From Chromatiales bacterium (GTDB taxonomy: Bacteria; Pseudomonadota; Gammaproteobacteria; Chromatiales; Chromatiaceae), in assembly GCA_028278145.1 (NCBI GenBank), contig JANQEV010000035.1:1-64000 (forward strand): a stretch of 64,000 bases of DNA. The letters run 5' to 3'. The position numbers and the translations under genes are program-made. Of the stretch, positions 17,923 to 27,105 are shown piece by piece. Position 1 is the stretch's first letter; each line of letters opens with the position of its first letter. The notes under the pieces are model-generated. The model searched no databases. It had not been told where the DNA came from and saw only the letters and a list, made by a program, of their open reading frames with translations.

Positions 17923-19215
17923 CTACTCGAATCGGGTCGACTCGGCAAGCGGCGATTTTCCGCCACCAATCGGGGGGGCAACATGCCTAGGCCTTTTTTT
18001 CTTTTCCAGCATATGGACAGCAGCGATGTATGTTGCCAGGAATAACCAGCTCACTTTTTCATGATACGAGACCATGGCAAAATCGTAAATGACATAGGTC
18101 GTAAACATAGTGACAATGAGTAGGTAATGAAAACGTTCGTCATCGGTGAGATTACGCTTTCTCAGCCGAATTAGACGCATGGCGATAATCACGTACATGG
18201 AGTAATACAGTAAAAAGCCGATGATACCTGTACCGACCATAAGCTCAATTATATTGGAGTGGGAATAGGTACCCACTTTAACGCCAAACCCTCCACCTGA
18301 CAGCACGCGGAAGTTATCCAGCCCCACGCCAATACCAGGATTTCTCTGCACCACCTCAAAGCCTTTGGCATAAAGTTGAAGCCTACCACGCTCGCTGACA
18401 CCAGCTTTAGATATATCATCCTTTTCAATAGCGGTGATGATGCGCTGTATACGGTCGTAGTGGGTACTTTGCTGAACATATATGATACCGCCTATCAGAC
18501 CGGACACGCTAAGCACGCCAATAGCCATGGCCCCCACGATTGACTTCTTTGCAGTTTCCCTGAAGATAAAATATGAATATAAACCCAGCACCATTATGAC
18601 CATGACCAGTGCTTTCCTGGACCCTGATTCGGTAATCATATAAAACAAAAAAATCATTACCGGGATGATCAATAGCTTGACAAGCTTACTTTTGTAAATC
18701 GAAAAAAAGTATAGCAGTCCGCCGACGGAAACCAGCAGCACCATTCCGAACAGGTTTGCATTATTAAATGTCCCCCGCAGCCGGCCATAATCCGAATAGG
18801 CGAGCGGGTTCTTCAGTGCAAGAATAGATACTAAGATAGTGGTGAGAATAGCTGCCAGCCATATCGGCTTGGTCGAATCCCGCCATACGATGATCGAGAA
18901 TAGCATAAATGAAATAGGGATTACCTGTATCACGGTATAAATTCTCGATAGCGACAGTTCTGGCTCAATCGCAAATAACATCGACACCATGGCTATTAAA
19001 ATCCACAGGAGCACAACTAACCACTCACTGGTGAAGGCCAGTTTCCTACCTCCTATAAATCCCTGATATACAAAAAGTACAGCCAACACCGCCGCCACTA
19101 TTTTTGTGATGTAGGCTTTTCCCTCTGCATAGGAAAACAGGATTATCGAAGCAACGTAGCTCATCAGAACCAGATCGACCAGTAGGTTTTTCTTGATATA
19201 GCGTATCATCGTCAC
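17923..19215 (-). CDS. O-antigen polymerase/ligase family membrane protein
   Basis: 430 residues with about ten to twelve hydrophobic helices. A large periplasmic loop falls about residues 245-325 and carries the Wzy_C/O-antigen ligase pattern, including GRLQLYAKGFEVVQRNPGIG and the conserved HSNIIELMVGTGIIGF with its His. Such proteins join undecaprenyl-linked repeat units (Wzy) or transfer the chain to lipid A core (WaaL). The sequence does not separate these roles, but a single such gene beside a flippase fits Wzy. The start overlaps the CapA stop as ATGA. The C terminus ends in a charged tail rich in Lys and Arg. Confidence 0.85.
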   Translation of the reverse strand: MTMIRYIKKNLLVDLVLMSYVASIILFSYAEGKAYITKIVAAVLAVLFVYQGFIGGRKLAFTSEWLVVLLWILIAMVSMLFAIEPELSLSRIYTVIQVIPISFMLFSIIVWRDSTKPIWLAAILTTILVSILALKNPLAYSDYGRLRGTFNNANLFGMVLLVSVGGLLYFFSIYKSKLVKLLIIPVMIFLFYMITESGSRKALVMVIMVLGLYSYFIFRETAKKSIVGAMAIGVLSVSGLIGGIIYVQQSTHYDRIQRIITAIEKDDISKAGVSERGRLQLYAKGFEVVQRNPGIGVGLDNFRVLSGGGFGVKVGTYSHSNIIELMVGTGIIGFLLYYSMYVIIAMRLIRLRKRNLTDDERFHYLLIVTMFTTYVIYDFAMVSYHEKVSWLFLATYIAAVHMLEKKKRPRHVAPPIGGGKSPLAESTRFE

Positions 19216-20228
19216 TTGTATCTCTTATCGCCCAGAACAGTCCTGATGCTTTTAAAATGTTTCATAGTCGGCAGACGGGGATTCTCCAGCCACTTGAAAA
19301 ACACCCCTCGCAGTTTTCCGTAATAATATGCGCGTTTGAATGCCCGTCGATATGCATCCCCCAGCGCTATCGTTTTAACACCCAAATGAACCTGGCGGCC
19401 TTTTTTAAGCATACTGTTGTCAAAACTTAATTTATATGTCTGGACGGTATTCATCGAAGGGTCGTATTCAACCGCTATGGACGTTCTGTTCCAGTACTTC
19501 AGTTTGTATGAAAATGTCCGGGTCGGCGTACAGGGCGATTCATTGTAATACGCAGGCACTGAGAAGTCTGGGATAAGGCAGTTACCAAGACCGTAAAAGA
19601 TATGTACACCTTTATATATCTCATGATTCTGAATACAGTGCGCATGATGCCCCACCACGAGGTCCGCACCAAGGTCAACAGTTTTCCTCGCAATCACGAC
19701 ATCATCGTATTTTGCTTTGTGTACCTGCTCTGCGCCCCAGTGAAAAACTACGACAATACGATCAGCACCGGAGGCTTTAGCTTTATCAATATCGGATGCT
19801 ATCGAAGCGATATCGATGATAGCCACCCCCTGCCCCGAATTACCCGCCACCGCTGGAGACGTGCTTTTACATACGTATGCCAGTACAGCTACCCTTTTGT
19901 TGTTTATTTCAACCTGAAACGGATTAGCATAATTATCAGATATATTTCCCGCACCGAAATATGGGACACCCCGTGCATCCAGTTTACTGATGGTATCAAC
20001 AAAGCCTTTTCTACCATAATCAAAAACGTGGTTGTTAGCGACGCATACCGCTAGCGGTCTGGCACCAAAGGTGGCTTCCATGAAACTGTCTGAAGCCTTG
20101 AGATTGACCTTGCCAGGAACGCCGCACGGCTCGTCAGTAATCGAAAACTCCAGATTCAGGATATAATTTTCAGCAACAAAATTGGACTCAAACGCCCGGG
20201 GAAGATATAGATCACCCAGAAACGTCAT
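19212..20228 (-). CDS. CapA-like metallophosphoesterase-fold protein
   Basis: About 338 residues matching the CapA (PGA_cap) family: FLGDLYLPR at the start, ANNHVFDYGRKGFVDT near residue 80, VFHWGAEQVHKA near 165 and ADLVVGHHAHCIQ near 190. These carry the Asp, Asn and His metal ligands of the calcineurin-like fold. CapA proteins take part in poly-gamma-glutamate or other capsule assembly, and their chemistry is not settled. I chose ATG 20228 because GAAGGA lies seven bases before it, whereas the upstream ATG 20255 has no comparable site. No signal peptide is visible. It overlaps the polymerase gene by 4 bp. Confidence 0.85.
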   Translation of the reverse strand: MTFLGDLYLPRAFESNFVAENYILNLEFSITDEPCGVPGKVNLKASDSFMEATFGARPLAVCVANNHVFDYGRKGFVDTISKLDARGVPYFGAGNISDNYANPFQVEINNKRVAVLAYVCKSTSPAVAGNSGQGVAIIDIASIASDIDKAKASGADRIVVVFHWGAEQVHKAKYDDVVIARKTVDLGADLVVGHHAHCIQNHEIYKGVHIFYGLGNCLIPDFSVPAYYNESPCTPTRTFSYKLKYWNRTSIAVEYDPSMNTVQTYKLSFDNSMLKKGRQVHLGVKTIALGDAYRRAFKRAYYYGKLRGVFFKWLENPRLPTMKHFKSIRTVLGDKRYK

Positions 20229-20352
20229 CTTTTGTCCTTCTGCATGTTTAAACATCTCTTATCATCCGCAGGAATACCGACTCTGAAGCAGTGTGCAAAA
20301 AGTATCTACATGCCTGTTTTTCCAGACAGCGCTTTCCCGGTGATATCTAGAA

Positions 20353-20505
20353 TCAACCACCCAGGCTCACCGTATATCCATTATCCACGATGACAACCTC
20401 CTTCAGTTGATGACTGTGCGCAAGCACACTGTCAGTAGCAGGACCAATACAATCTAGTTCGTTATGGGCAAGTATCACAACATTAAACTGGATTAAATCA
20501 CTCAT
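20353..20505 (-). pseudogene. truncated family 2 glycosyltransferase (N-terminal remnant)
   Basis: The 50-residue frame begins MSDLIQFNVVILAHNELDCIG and continues to VVIVDNGYTV, which is the start of a family 2 glycosyltransferase up to the usual VDNGSTD motif. It then stops after six more residues. The ATG overlaps the stop of the upstream GH123-like gene as ATGA, so it once was a coupled gene. Downstream, the same frame stays open for about 30 residues with no recognised motif, which suggests an internal deletion joined to unrelated sequence. The longer frame reaching 20577 is an extension into the upstream gene. The fragment cannot be a working enzyme. Confidence 0.65.
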
Positions 20506-22610
20506 TCGTGATCTGTCCTTTTGCGTTCTAGATGATATAAATAAAGACCGCCCAGCAACTCTCGTCTTTTTTTCCAATACATGGTCCAGTTAATATCTGG
20601 CTCATCAAGTATTTTTCTTATAGCACTAAGATTAGCGTCGACTGCATTAGTAGAACCATCTCTCGATAATTGAATAGTACGGTATAAAGCAAAGTCCTCA
20701 ACCGCATCCTTAAATGCTTCCCAGCGTCTGCTGCTCACTGGAATTATGTCAGACTCATACACTGCTGCCCAATCTGGCTTAATACCGTCAAAATCATCCC
20801 ATGCACTACTTTTATTTGTCTCGGTAAGTGACCAGAAACCTGTACCCGATGCACCCGCAGCCCATGCCCGCATAGGTATTGCATAGTATTTACTAGGAGA
20901 TGCCGCTTTGGCTGGTGACTTAACCCCACTATATGTCCACCAAGGACGGCCAACCCTTGAAAAGAAAGACTGCGAATATTTGCGCCCAAAACTCTGTTCA
21001 GGCTGCCAAATATCAACATACTTCCTGGCGTACTCAAGATCTGAAAGCCATGTTGAAACACTTCTCGTAGTTATGGGATTCGCATATATCTGAACCTCAT
21101 TATCAATTGATTTAATCATTGAGGAAAATTCAGCAAGCAACTCTAGTTCATTGCCCTTTGGCTCGTCGATAAGGTAAAGCGCCCAGTCCTCATACTCTAG
21201 CCCTCTTTTTTTCATGAATGCTGTAAGATATCTCAGCCAAGGACCTAGCAATTGTCTAAATGCTGGCGTGTCATTTCTATACTTCTTGGGAATCCACTCA
21301 GGCCAGGACATATAAAGTAAAATTTTACCTTTTCCTCTGAGCGCACTAATTTCTGCGTCGAACCTGGATTCTATTTTTTTATTTAGGCTATAGTTAAATG
21401 GTGTGGGTATTTTTGATGTATGCACAACAAACACATTGATATGCTGTTGATGCATCCACTCTACGTTACGTTTAAAAAACTTTTTTACCGGAACATGGTG
21501 TGAATACGACCAGACATTAACATCTGGCCACTTTATATCTTTGTGAAGCGGCAGCTTCTCCAAGGTCAAGGTTAATTCACCTATTTTCTCATCACTGTCC
21601 AACAAGAAAGATAGGCGATGTATTTTTTCTAGCCATTCCTGATTATCAAACCCTACCTTAAGCCACAAGTATGCACTTGATACCGGTGGAATTGATATTG
21701 TACTTTCTTTAACAGGCAACAGTGCATCCCATGCTTTTTTCCCATTACTGGCAATTACAGGCATAATCTCAAATATTTCCAGAATACTCCTATCCATACC
21801 ATGAATAAAAACCTTTTCAGAATGATTTGTGTTGTTTCTTAGACCAACAACAATATTCTCATATGACCCAGGATAGCCAGTCAAAGTCCGCTCAAAAACA
21901 CCGTTTGTTAGATAATCAGTTTTCTGTGAAGAAAGATCCTCATACACTTCAGGCAAGCCAATCAATAACTTCTCAGGTACCAAGTGCCATTCAGGTAAAG
22001 CTGAAGCTGATAAAACCTGTTCTTTCAATCTTCGAACACTATCCTGCTTAACACCATCTGCAGACACAGTCGATTCATTCGGACGAGCGGGATAAGCTAT
22101 TTCTTCATAAGTGTCGTGAACATTAATCTCATCAATCATCATATATGCACCCCTAGCATGGATAACGACAGACAATTCTCCTTCAGAATCTCCGATATCC
22201 ACACCTATCCATTGATGTGACCTGTCAGGATATTCCTTAGAATCTATTTCTCTGCCGCTGATATAATGAGGCACATCACCATTCATATATACATCGATCC
22301 GTCTAGGAAGATCTACACCTGCATGTAGCCCCTTAGCAAAACGAAAACGTACAGTTTTATTTTGTTTTCCGGAAACCTTAATAGTCATAACAACTGGCGT
22401 CCGTGCCTGCCACCCAACGGCTGATGATTTGGTCCACATAGGATAGGACTCCAGTTTATCATTCGTTAGGTCGGCAATATCAGAAGCGTTGGTCGTAAGT
22501 TTATAATTGGGTTGCGGCTCAAATCCTAGAACCTTGATGGCTTCCTCAGTTGCATACAGGCAACCGGAAATGAGAAATAACATTACGGCTGTAAAACATT
22601 TATTCATCAT
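20502..22610 (-). CDS. GH123-like glycoside hydrolase lipoprotein
   Basis: 702 residues. The N terminus MMNKCFTAVMLFLISGC ends in a lipobox (LISGC), so it should be a lipid-anchored periplasmic or outer-membrane protein. Residues about 30-350 look like beta-sandwich domains and about 370-690 like a TIM barrel. The barrel holds LYLIDEPKG with an adjacent Asp482-Glu483 pair, the arrangement used for catalysis in family GH123 (N-acetylhexosaminidases). The C-terminal region GASGTGFWS...SRRWEAFKDAVEDF is typical of the DUF4091/GH123 catalytic family. It may trim N-acetylated sugars from the exported polysaccharide; that role is inferred from its place among synthesis genes. The family match is by motif only. 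Confidence 0.68.
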   Translation of the reverse strand: MMNKCFTAVMLFLISGCLYATEEAIKVLGFEPQPNYKLTTNASDIADLTNDKLESYPMWTKSSAVGWQARTPVVMTIKVSGKQNKTVRFRFAKGLHAGVDLPRRIDVYMNGDVPHYISGREIDSKEYPDRSHQWIGVDIGDSEGELSVVIHARGAYMMIDEINVHDTYEEIAYPARPNESTVSADGVKQDSVRRLKEQVLSASALPEWHLVPEKLLIGLPEVYEDLSSQKTDYLTNGVFERTLTGYPGSYENIVVGLRNNTNHSEKVFIHGMDRSILEIFEIMPVIASNGKKAWDALLPVKESTISIPPVSSAYLWLKVGFDNQEWLEKIHRLSFLLDSDEKIGELTLTLEKLPLHKDIKWPDVNVWSYSHHVPVKKFFKRNVEWMHQQHINVFVVHTSKIPTPFNYSLNKKIESRFDAEISALRGKGKILLYMSWPEWIPKKYRNDTPAFRQLLGPWLRYLTAFMKKRGLEYEDWALYLIDEPKGNELELLAEFSSMIKSIDNEVQIYANPITTRSVSTWLSDLEYARKYVDIWQPEQSFGRKYSQSFFSRVGRPWWTYSGVKSPAKAASPSKYYAIPMRAWAAGASGTGFWSLTETNKSSAWDDFDGIKPDWAAVYESDIIPVSSRRWEAFKDAVEDFALYRTIQLSRDGSTNAVDANLSAIRKILDEPDINWTMYWKKRRELLGGLYLYHLERKRTDHE

Positions 22611-22628
22611 TCAGTATCACTTAAAGTC

Positions 22629-22757
22629 GAGTGTAATAACGATAGACAATGGTTTACCTGCCTAGAATAGAGAGAAGATACAGTCTACCCCATGTAAACG
22701 GCTGTCTTGATTTTTAAGGTCAATAACAACCTAATCACAAAACTAGACTTAAATATC
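22629..22757 (-). repeat. degenerate copy 1 of a duplicated methyltransferase 3' end
   Basis: Two blocks match sequence near 25.7 kb in the same order and orientation. Block B, 22722-22757, differs from 25771-25806 at two of 36 positions. Block A, 22629-22674, differs from 25618-25664 at three positions plus one gap. In the other copy, block B encodes the C-terminal SSFMVRLLL of the methyltransferase. Here the same frame reads MIFKSSFVIRLLL and then stops early after a short internal deletion, so this copy is a remnant. Confidence 0.75.
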
Positions 22758-22885
22758 ATTATTTAGCGATAGGCTGAATAATTGAAACATTTCTGCTTCA
22801 TTTCCCATCCATTATTATTAAATGCGAATAGCGGCCTGTTATTCTTCTCAGAATGACATCAATTTAGATCATCCCAAGGTATTCA

Positions 22886-22900
22886 AGTACAACTTGTACT
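22886..22900. promoter_or_regulatory. 15-bp palindrome AGTACAA-C-TTGTACT
   Basis: A perfect inverted repeat with seven-base arms around one base, in the gap between two minus-strand genes. It could be an operator for the GH123-like gene about 280 bp away or a weak hairpin after the glycosyltransferase gene. Nothing identifies a regulator. Confidence 0.2.
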
Positions 22901-22989
22901 GTTAATCCGTTAGTTATAAAAATACAATTATTGCTACCTATTAGCATGGGCCTGTCAAATGAGTGCATTTCATCTAAACACAAAATGTA

Positions 22990-23946
22990 TTACTTAATAC
23001 CTACGATTAGTTTAGTTTTCCGATAATAGTATTTTAAAATATCACTATGCATAAATATTAAAGCAACCAAAGACGGAACCCTACGATACTTTGTTAGATA
23101 GTAGTAGAAGCTCTCTATTCCTTTTTTCAGAATAAATAGCGAAGGTTCATTTTTGACAGATGCCCCTTGTTTATGTGTTATCACACTATCCGGATTTATA
23201 AATACCTTTTTGTGTAGGTTTTTGAGTTTTTCGCTCAATATAAACTCTTCTAAATACAAAAATGTCGTTTCATCTAAATAATTCATCCGCTGTATGATTG
23301 ACGATCGTATCATCATGCAAGACCCTGCAAGCACATCTACTTCTCTTGGGGCATTAAAATCATACTCTCCAATATAATAATGGCGAAGAACCCACTTATT
23401 TCTTGGAAATAACTTCTTTAGCAATCCAAAGCGAAATAAATACTCACGTAATACGGGCCTTCTTCTAGCACAGTTACGGTCTATTCTCCCATTCGAATCT
23501 AATATTTTTGGACCAACCATAGCGGCATCTTGATGTGAATTTAAAAAATCAGCTAGCGGTTCTAGAAAATCCCTTTGTACTATGGTGTCGTTGTTAAGAA
23601 TCATAATGTAATCGTCGTTTGACCGAACTGCCCAACGTATACCGATATTATTGCCGGCGGCATATCCACGATTTGATTTTGATTGAATCAGAACCAACGG
23701 GTGATACACAACCTCATCAACCTCTGATTGCTCTTGGGTTAACAATAAATAATCTTTACCCTGTTGCTTAAGATAATCGCATATATGAGTAAGAGAGCTA
23801 TTTTGTGAATCATTATCGACCACAATAATACGGTAAGGCCTATATGTAACATCAATAACAGACATAAGACACTCAACCGTATCTTGCCAGTTTTTGTAAT
23901 TGAGTATAACGATAGCAATCTTATGTTCGACTAATTTTCTTTCCAT
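22990..23946 (-). CDS. glycosyltransferase family 2
   Basis: 318 residues of GT-A type. IAIVILNYKNWQDTVECL at the start, VVDNDSQNSS near residue 45, the N-N-D metal/donor motif in IMILNNDTIVQRDF near 116 and GSCMMIRSSI near 205 mark a rhamnosyltransferase-like family 2 enzyme. FLYLEEFILSEKL is in the place of the usual ED acceptor motif. It probably adds a sugar to the repeat unit. It lies 61 bp after the flippase on the same strand. The ATG is preceded by AGTAGG. The sequence is strongly AT-rich compared with housekeeping genes in the window, a common sign of transferred polysaccharide genes. Confidence 0.9.
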   Translation of the reverse strand: MERKLVEHKIAIVILNYKNWQDTVECLMSVIDVTYRPYRIIVVDNDSQNSSLTHICDYLKQQGKDYLLLTQEQSEVDEVVYHPLVLIQSKSNRGYAAGNNIGIRWAVRSNDDYIMILNNDTIVQRDFLEPLADFLNSHQDAAMVGPKILDSNGRIDRNCARRRPVLREYLFRFGLLKKLFPRNKWVLRHYYIGEYDFNAPREVDVLAGSCMMIRSSIIQRMNYLDETTFLYLEEFILSEKLKNLHKKVFINPDSVITHKQGASVKNEPSLFILKKGIESFYYYLTKYRRVPSLVALIFMHSDILKYYYRKTKLIVGIK

Positions 23947-24007
23947 ACCTACTTTTCACTATAGCGTTATACTTCAGTCAGGTAAGTACCTTATTTCACA
24001 GAGCATT

Positions 24008-25468
24008 CTACCTAGACATCATTCCTGTTACTTTTTTTATTAGCCATGTACCAGAAGAACCCAACATAGTTGGATAAATAAGGATGGATGCACCAACAGC
24101 AATAATAGATGTTGTTAGTGTAACTATAATACGCGTCAGGTTGGAATCAGTTACGTCACGCAAAATACTAATAGAGGTGCCGCCCACAATCAAAATGATA
24201 ATCGCAATTATCACACCTGGAAGTAAAGCTGATACATTACGCTTCCAATTGGACTCAATCATACCAAGAGCCATATGAGTCATTACAAAATAATTGATGA
24301 GGACAACAATAGTTAATGCCAAGGCAACACCTGCTAACCCCCATTTACTCCCAATCAAAACAGAAATAGCAACCATTACTAAATATGCAAACTTACGTCT
24401 AGCAATACTATAATTTCTGCCGAGTGCACCACCAAGTTGGTCAGCCAATCTATTTGAACCTCTCAACGGAACCTGCAGTAACAGTAACTGTAATGGAATT
24501 ACTATCTCAAGCCACTGGTCACCTAAATATACTTCGACTATCTCAGGTGCGAGAATTATACCTAATACACTTATTGGCAACATCAAAACAATAACAAGTT
24601 CAGTAGATCGTAGATATGCTGAAGCCAACCTATTGAGATCACCATCCATGCGCGACATGGCTGAAAACATAACCTTATCGATAACACTACCTAAAAAGCG
24701 ACGCGGAAGATCCATTATTTGAAACGCCATCTGATAGAACCCAAGCATTGCTATACCCAAGATCTTACCAACAATTAAATTATCTACCTGTGATCCAGCA
24801 TAATTAATAATCCGGGAAAGGCTCATTCCCGCGCCGTATTTTATAATCCCAGTAAATGCCTCACTACGTAGAGCTTTCAGTGAAAAACGAATATTTACCT
24901 TCCCAATAAAGACCATGCGCAGGACACCTTGTGACAGCATCGCAATCACAATAGCCCATACGCCAGCACCAGAAACTGCTAACGTAACGCCAAGCACCCC
25001 AAACGCCAGCGAATATGAACTAATATTTACCAGCGCTAGTCTTTTAAGATTGAGTTCTCGTTCCAATGTTGCATATGCAACAGAATTATAACTTGTGAGT
25101 ACTAACGACAAACTTAGCACCCTTAATATATCTTCTGCATCAGGTGATCCGAAATAGTTCGCGATATAAGGTGCCGTAAACCATAGAAGTAACACACCAA
25201 GAATGCCGAGTAATACTGAAAAGGTGAATGCTGAGCTTATATCAATATCTGATAATTTTGGTTTCTGTATGAGCGCCGCGCCTACACCTATTTCTGAAAA
25301 CATCACCAAAAAACCAACTGCCATATTGGCAATTGCGACGAGTCCAAATTCAGCAGGAATAAGGTATCTAGCGAGCACTGCTATTACCAGCAATTGCACA
25401 ATTGCCTGTACTGCTACAGATCCGAATGCCCAAATCGAAGCAAGAAATGATCTATGCCCTAAACTCAT
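24008..25468 (-). CDS. Wzx-type oligosaccharide flippase (MOP superfamily)
   Basis: 486 residues with twelve to fourteen predicted helices and the MOP/polysaccharide-export pattern: LGHRSFLASIWAFGSVAVQ at the start, LVIAVLARYLIPAEFGLVAI near residue 25 and GIAMLGFYQMAFQIMDLPRR near 238. The layout resembles WzxC-like flippases, which move lipid-linked repeat units across the inner membrane for Wzy-type polymerisation. The single Wzy-like gene downstream fits this pathway. The start has no strong ribosome site. It is flanked by the two copies of a degenerate repeat (22.7 and 25.7 kb), together with the family 2 glycosyltransferase. Confidence 0.9.
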   Translation of the reverse strand: MSLGHRSFLASIWAFGSVAVQAIVQLLVIAVLARYLIPAEFGLVAIANMAVGFLVMFSEIGVGAALIQKPKLSDIDISSAFTFSVLLGILGVLLLWFTAPYIANYFGSPDAEDILRVLSLSLVLTSYNSVAYATLERELNLKRLALVNISSYSLAFGVLGVTLAVSGAGVWAIVIAMLSQGVLRMVFIGKVNIRFSLKALRSEAFTGIIKYGAGMSLSRIINYAGSQVDNLIVGKILGIAMLGFYQMAFQIMDLPRRFLGSVIDKVMFSAMSRMDGDLNRLASAYLRSTELVIVLMLPISVLGIILAPEIVEVYLGDQWLEIVIPLQLLLLQVPLRGSNRLADQLGGALGRNYSIARRKFAYLVMVAISVLIGSKWGLAGVALALTIVVLINYFVMTHMALGMIESNWKRNVSALLPGVIIAIIILIVGGTSISILRDVTDSNLTRIIVTLTTSIIAVGASILIYPTMLGSSGTWLIKKVTGMMSR

Positions 25469-25617
25469 ACCAACTGCATCCTATGCAAAATATTTATGTG
25501 GTGATTTATAAACATAAGCAGCATCAATTCGAATAACCTTTATCTCTTAAGCCTCCAAGAATAATATGCACAAATAAATTCTTATTAATGTCTATGCAGT
25601 TAATATCACATTGAGCT

Positions 25618-25806
25618 GAGTGTAATAACGACAGACAATGGTTTAACTGCCTGGAATCAGAGAGCATACATAGTCGGACCACTATTATCGGTTATCTTCA
25701 TTTTTTACAACCAATAACCAACATCTTGTTCTTAATTGGAAATAAAAAAAGTAGGGTATTAACTATAGGTAATAACAACCTAACCATAAAACTAGACTTA
25801 AATATC
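25618..25806 (-). repeat. copy 2 of the duplicated methyltransferase 3' end
   Basis: Block B (25771-25806) is inside the C-terminal codons of the methyltransferase and block A (25618-25664) lies just after its stop. Both recur in the same order at 22629-22757. The spacing between the blocks is 106 bp here and 47 bp in the other copy, consistent with a deletion in the decayed copy. The two copies bracket the flippase and family 2 glycosyltransferase genes. Confidence 0.75.
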
Positions 25807-26588
25807 TTTTTTAGATAAAAACTGTATGGAAACGAAAGCTCATGGAATTTTCTTGTTTCAACAATTTCTAACCCTGCTTCCCTAAATAAATCTTTCATTT
25901 CTGTTATTGAGAAAATTTGTTTATGACCGAATCTATGAGAAGAGTACATAGAATTCAAAAAGGTAGGATAAACGCCATTAGATAAGCGATATGTAAACAC
26001 ACCAAAGCGGTGATAAAAACTGTCTCTACAAGGAGTATCAATAAAAAGATAGCCTCCACTTTTCAGCATTTTTGTAGCTGTTTGTAGTGTACAAAATGGG
26101 TAATTTACATGTTCAATCACGTCCCATAATGTCACACAGTCAAAAGATGACTCTTGCGTTTTCCAATAATTGTCTTCAATTGGTCGCTTAATGACATTAA
26201 GATTATATTTAGTTTTAGCATAGTGTGCCCTTGAATCACTTAGCTCAACTCCTACAGTTGTTGCACCTGCATTTTTCAGCTTTGAAAGAAATAGCCCACC
26301 GCCGCATCCAATATCTAAAACTCTTTTATTCTTGATTGGTGACACATACCTGCTTACTATATTTGCCTGACCTTCAAACCTCTCTATATTCGACTGTAAT
26401 GCTTTTTCAATGTAGGACACTTCCTCCTCAGTCAATGTAGCTCCATTAATCTCTGGAGAGATTTCTTCAACTGGATCCAGATAGTCTATGAAGTGATACC
26501 CATTTGGTGAGACAAAAACATTTGCGTTATCAAGGCGGTACCTTGGCTCATCCGTAATAGACTTTTTCAGAGCATCAATGTTATCCAT
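25698..26588 (-). CDS. class I SAM-dependent methyltransferase
   Basis: About 296 residues. The SAM-binding motif I reads VLDIGCGGGLFLSKLKNAGA near residue 90, followed by the acidic residue in VGVELSDSR and motif IV-like FDCVTLWDVIEHV, the pattern of UbiG/type-11 methyltransferases. Near a polysaccharide locus such enzymes often methylate sugars or chain ends; the target here is unknown. I list ATG 26588; a GTG at 26618 would add ten residues and neither has a clear ribosome site. The 3' end is duplicated in decayed form at 22.7 kb. It is the first gene of the minus-strand polysaccharide locus. Confidence 0.85.
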   Translation of the reverse strand: MDNIDALKKSITDEPRYRLDNANVFVSPNGYHFIDYLDPVEEISPEINGATLTEEEVSYIEKALQSNIERFEGQANIVSRYVSPIKNKRVLDIGCGGGLFLSKLKNAGATTVGVELSDSRAHYAKTKYNLNVIKRPIEDNYWKTQESSFDCVTLWDVIEHVNYPFCTLQTATKMLKSGGYLFIDTPCRDSFYHRFGVFTYRLSNGVYPTFLNSMYSSHRFGHKQIFSITEMKDLFREAGLEIVETRKFHELSFPYSFYLKKIFKSSFMVRLLLPIVNTLLFLFPIKNKMLVIGCKK

Positions 26589-27105
26589 CTTTTCTACATC
26601 TATAGTTATGCATCGCACCTAGATTTTACGATAAAGCATGACTGGTTTCTTTACCTGTATCATAGCCGCAACTAAATTTGCCATCCCTGAATAATAATGT
26701 CCTTATCTTATCTGCTACTTATCATATTTTCAGGTTGTCATATGCTCAAGTTACTGTAGCTACATACCAGTCCTGAGCATGTGCAGCATTGTTGTATCAA
26801 TTCTTTTCGCGTGTGGAAGATAATATGAACATATGAATACCACTCAGTAGTTATTATTCCAGGACAGGATGTTGAGCATGAAATTGCTGCTAAACTACTG
26901 CCTAACCAGAAACCATTTAGACAGCCATTCTAGCGTATATATGCCAGAGATGTAGCACATGGATGCACCAGTTACGAATCTAAGGTAAATTCAGTAACTA
27001 ACCGTATTTCATGGTTTGAGCCCACGTTGGGATGATGTGATTCAAAATAAAATGCGTTTTAATTGGGCGCTAGCTAGGTATTAACAAGGGTAGCGGTGAA
27101 TTAAT
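26589..27105. other. 517-bp divergent intergenic region
   Basis: This separates the minus-strand polysaccharide locus from the plus-strand metallo-hydrolase gene, so promoters in both directions are expected. It is AT-rich and I see no reading frame or strong hairpin. A GGGTAGCGGTGA stretch before 27106 may act as the ribosome site of the metallo-hydrolase. Confidence 0.45.

Larger units (their letters stand above)
22611..22989. other. 379-bp gap with a degenerate methyltransferase 3' end
   Basis: No intact gene is present. The left half (22629-22757) carries a decayed copy of the 3' end and downstream flank of the methyltransferase gene at 25698-26588, described as a repeat entry. The right half, up to the stop of the family 2 glycosyltransferase at 22990, is AT-rich and holds a 15-bp palindrome at 22886-22900. 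The promoter for the GH123-like gene may lie here. Confidence 0.6.
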
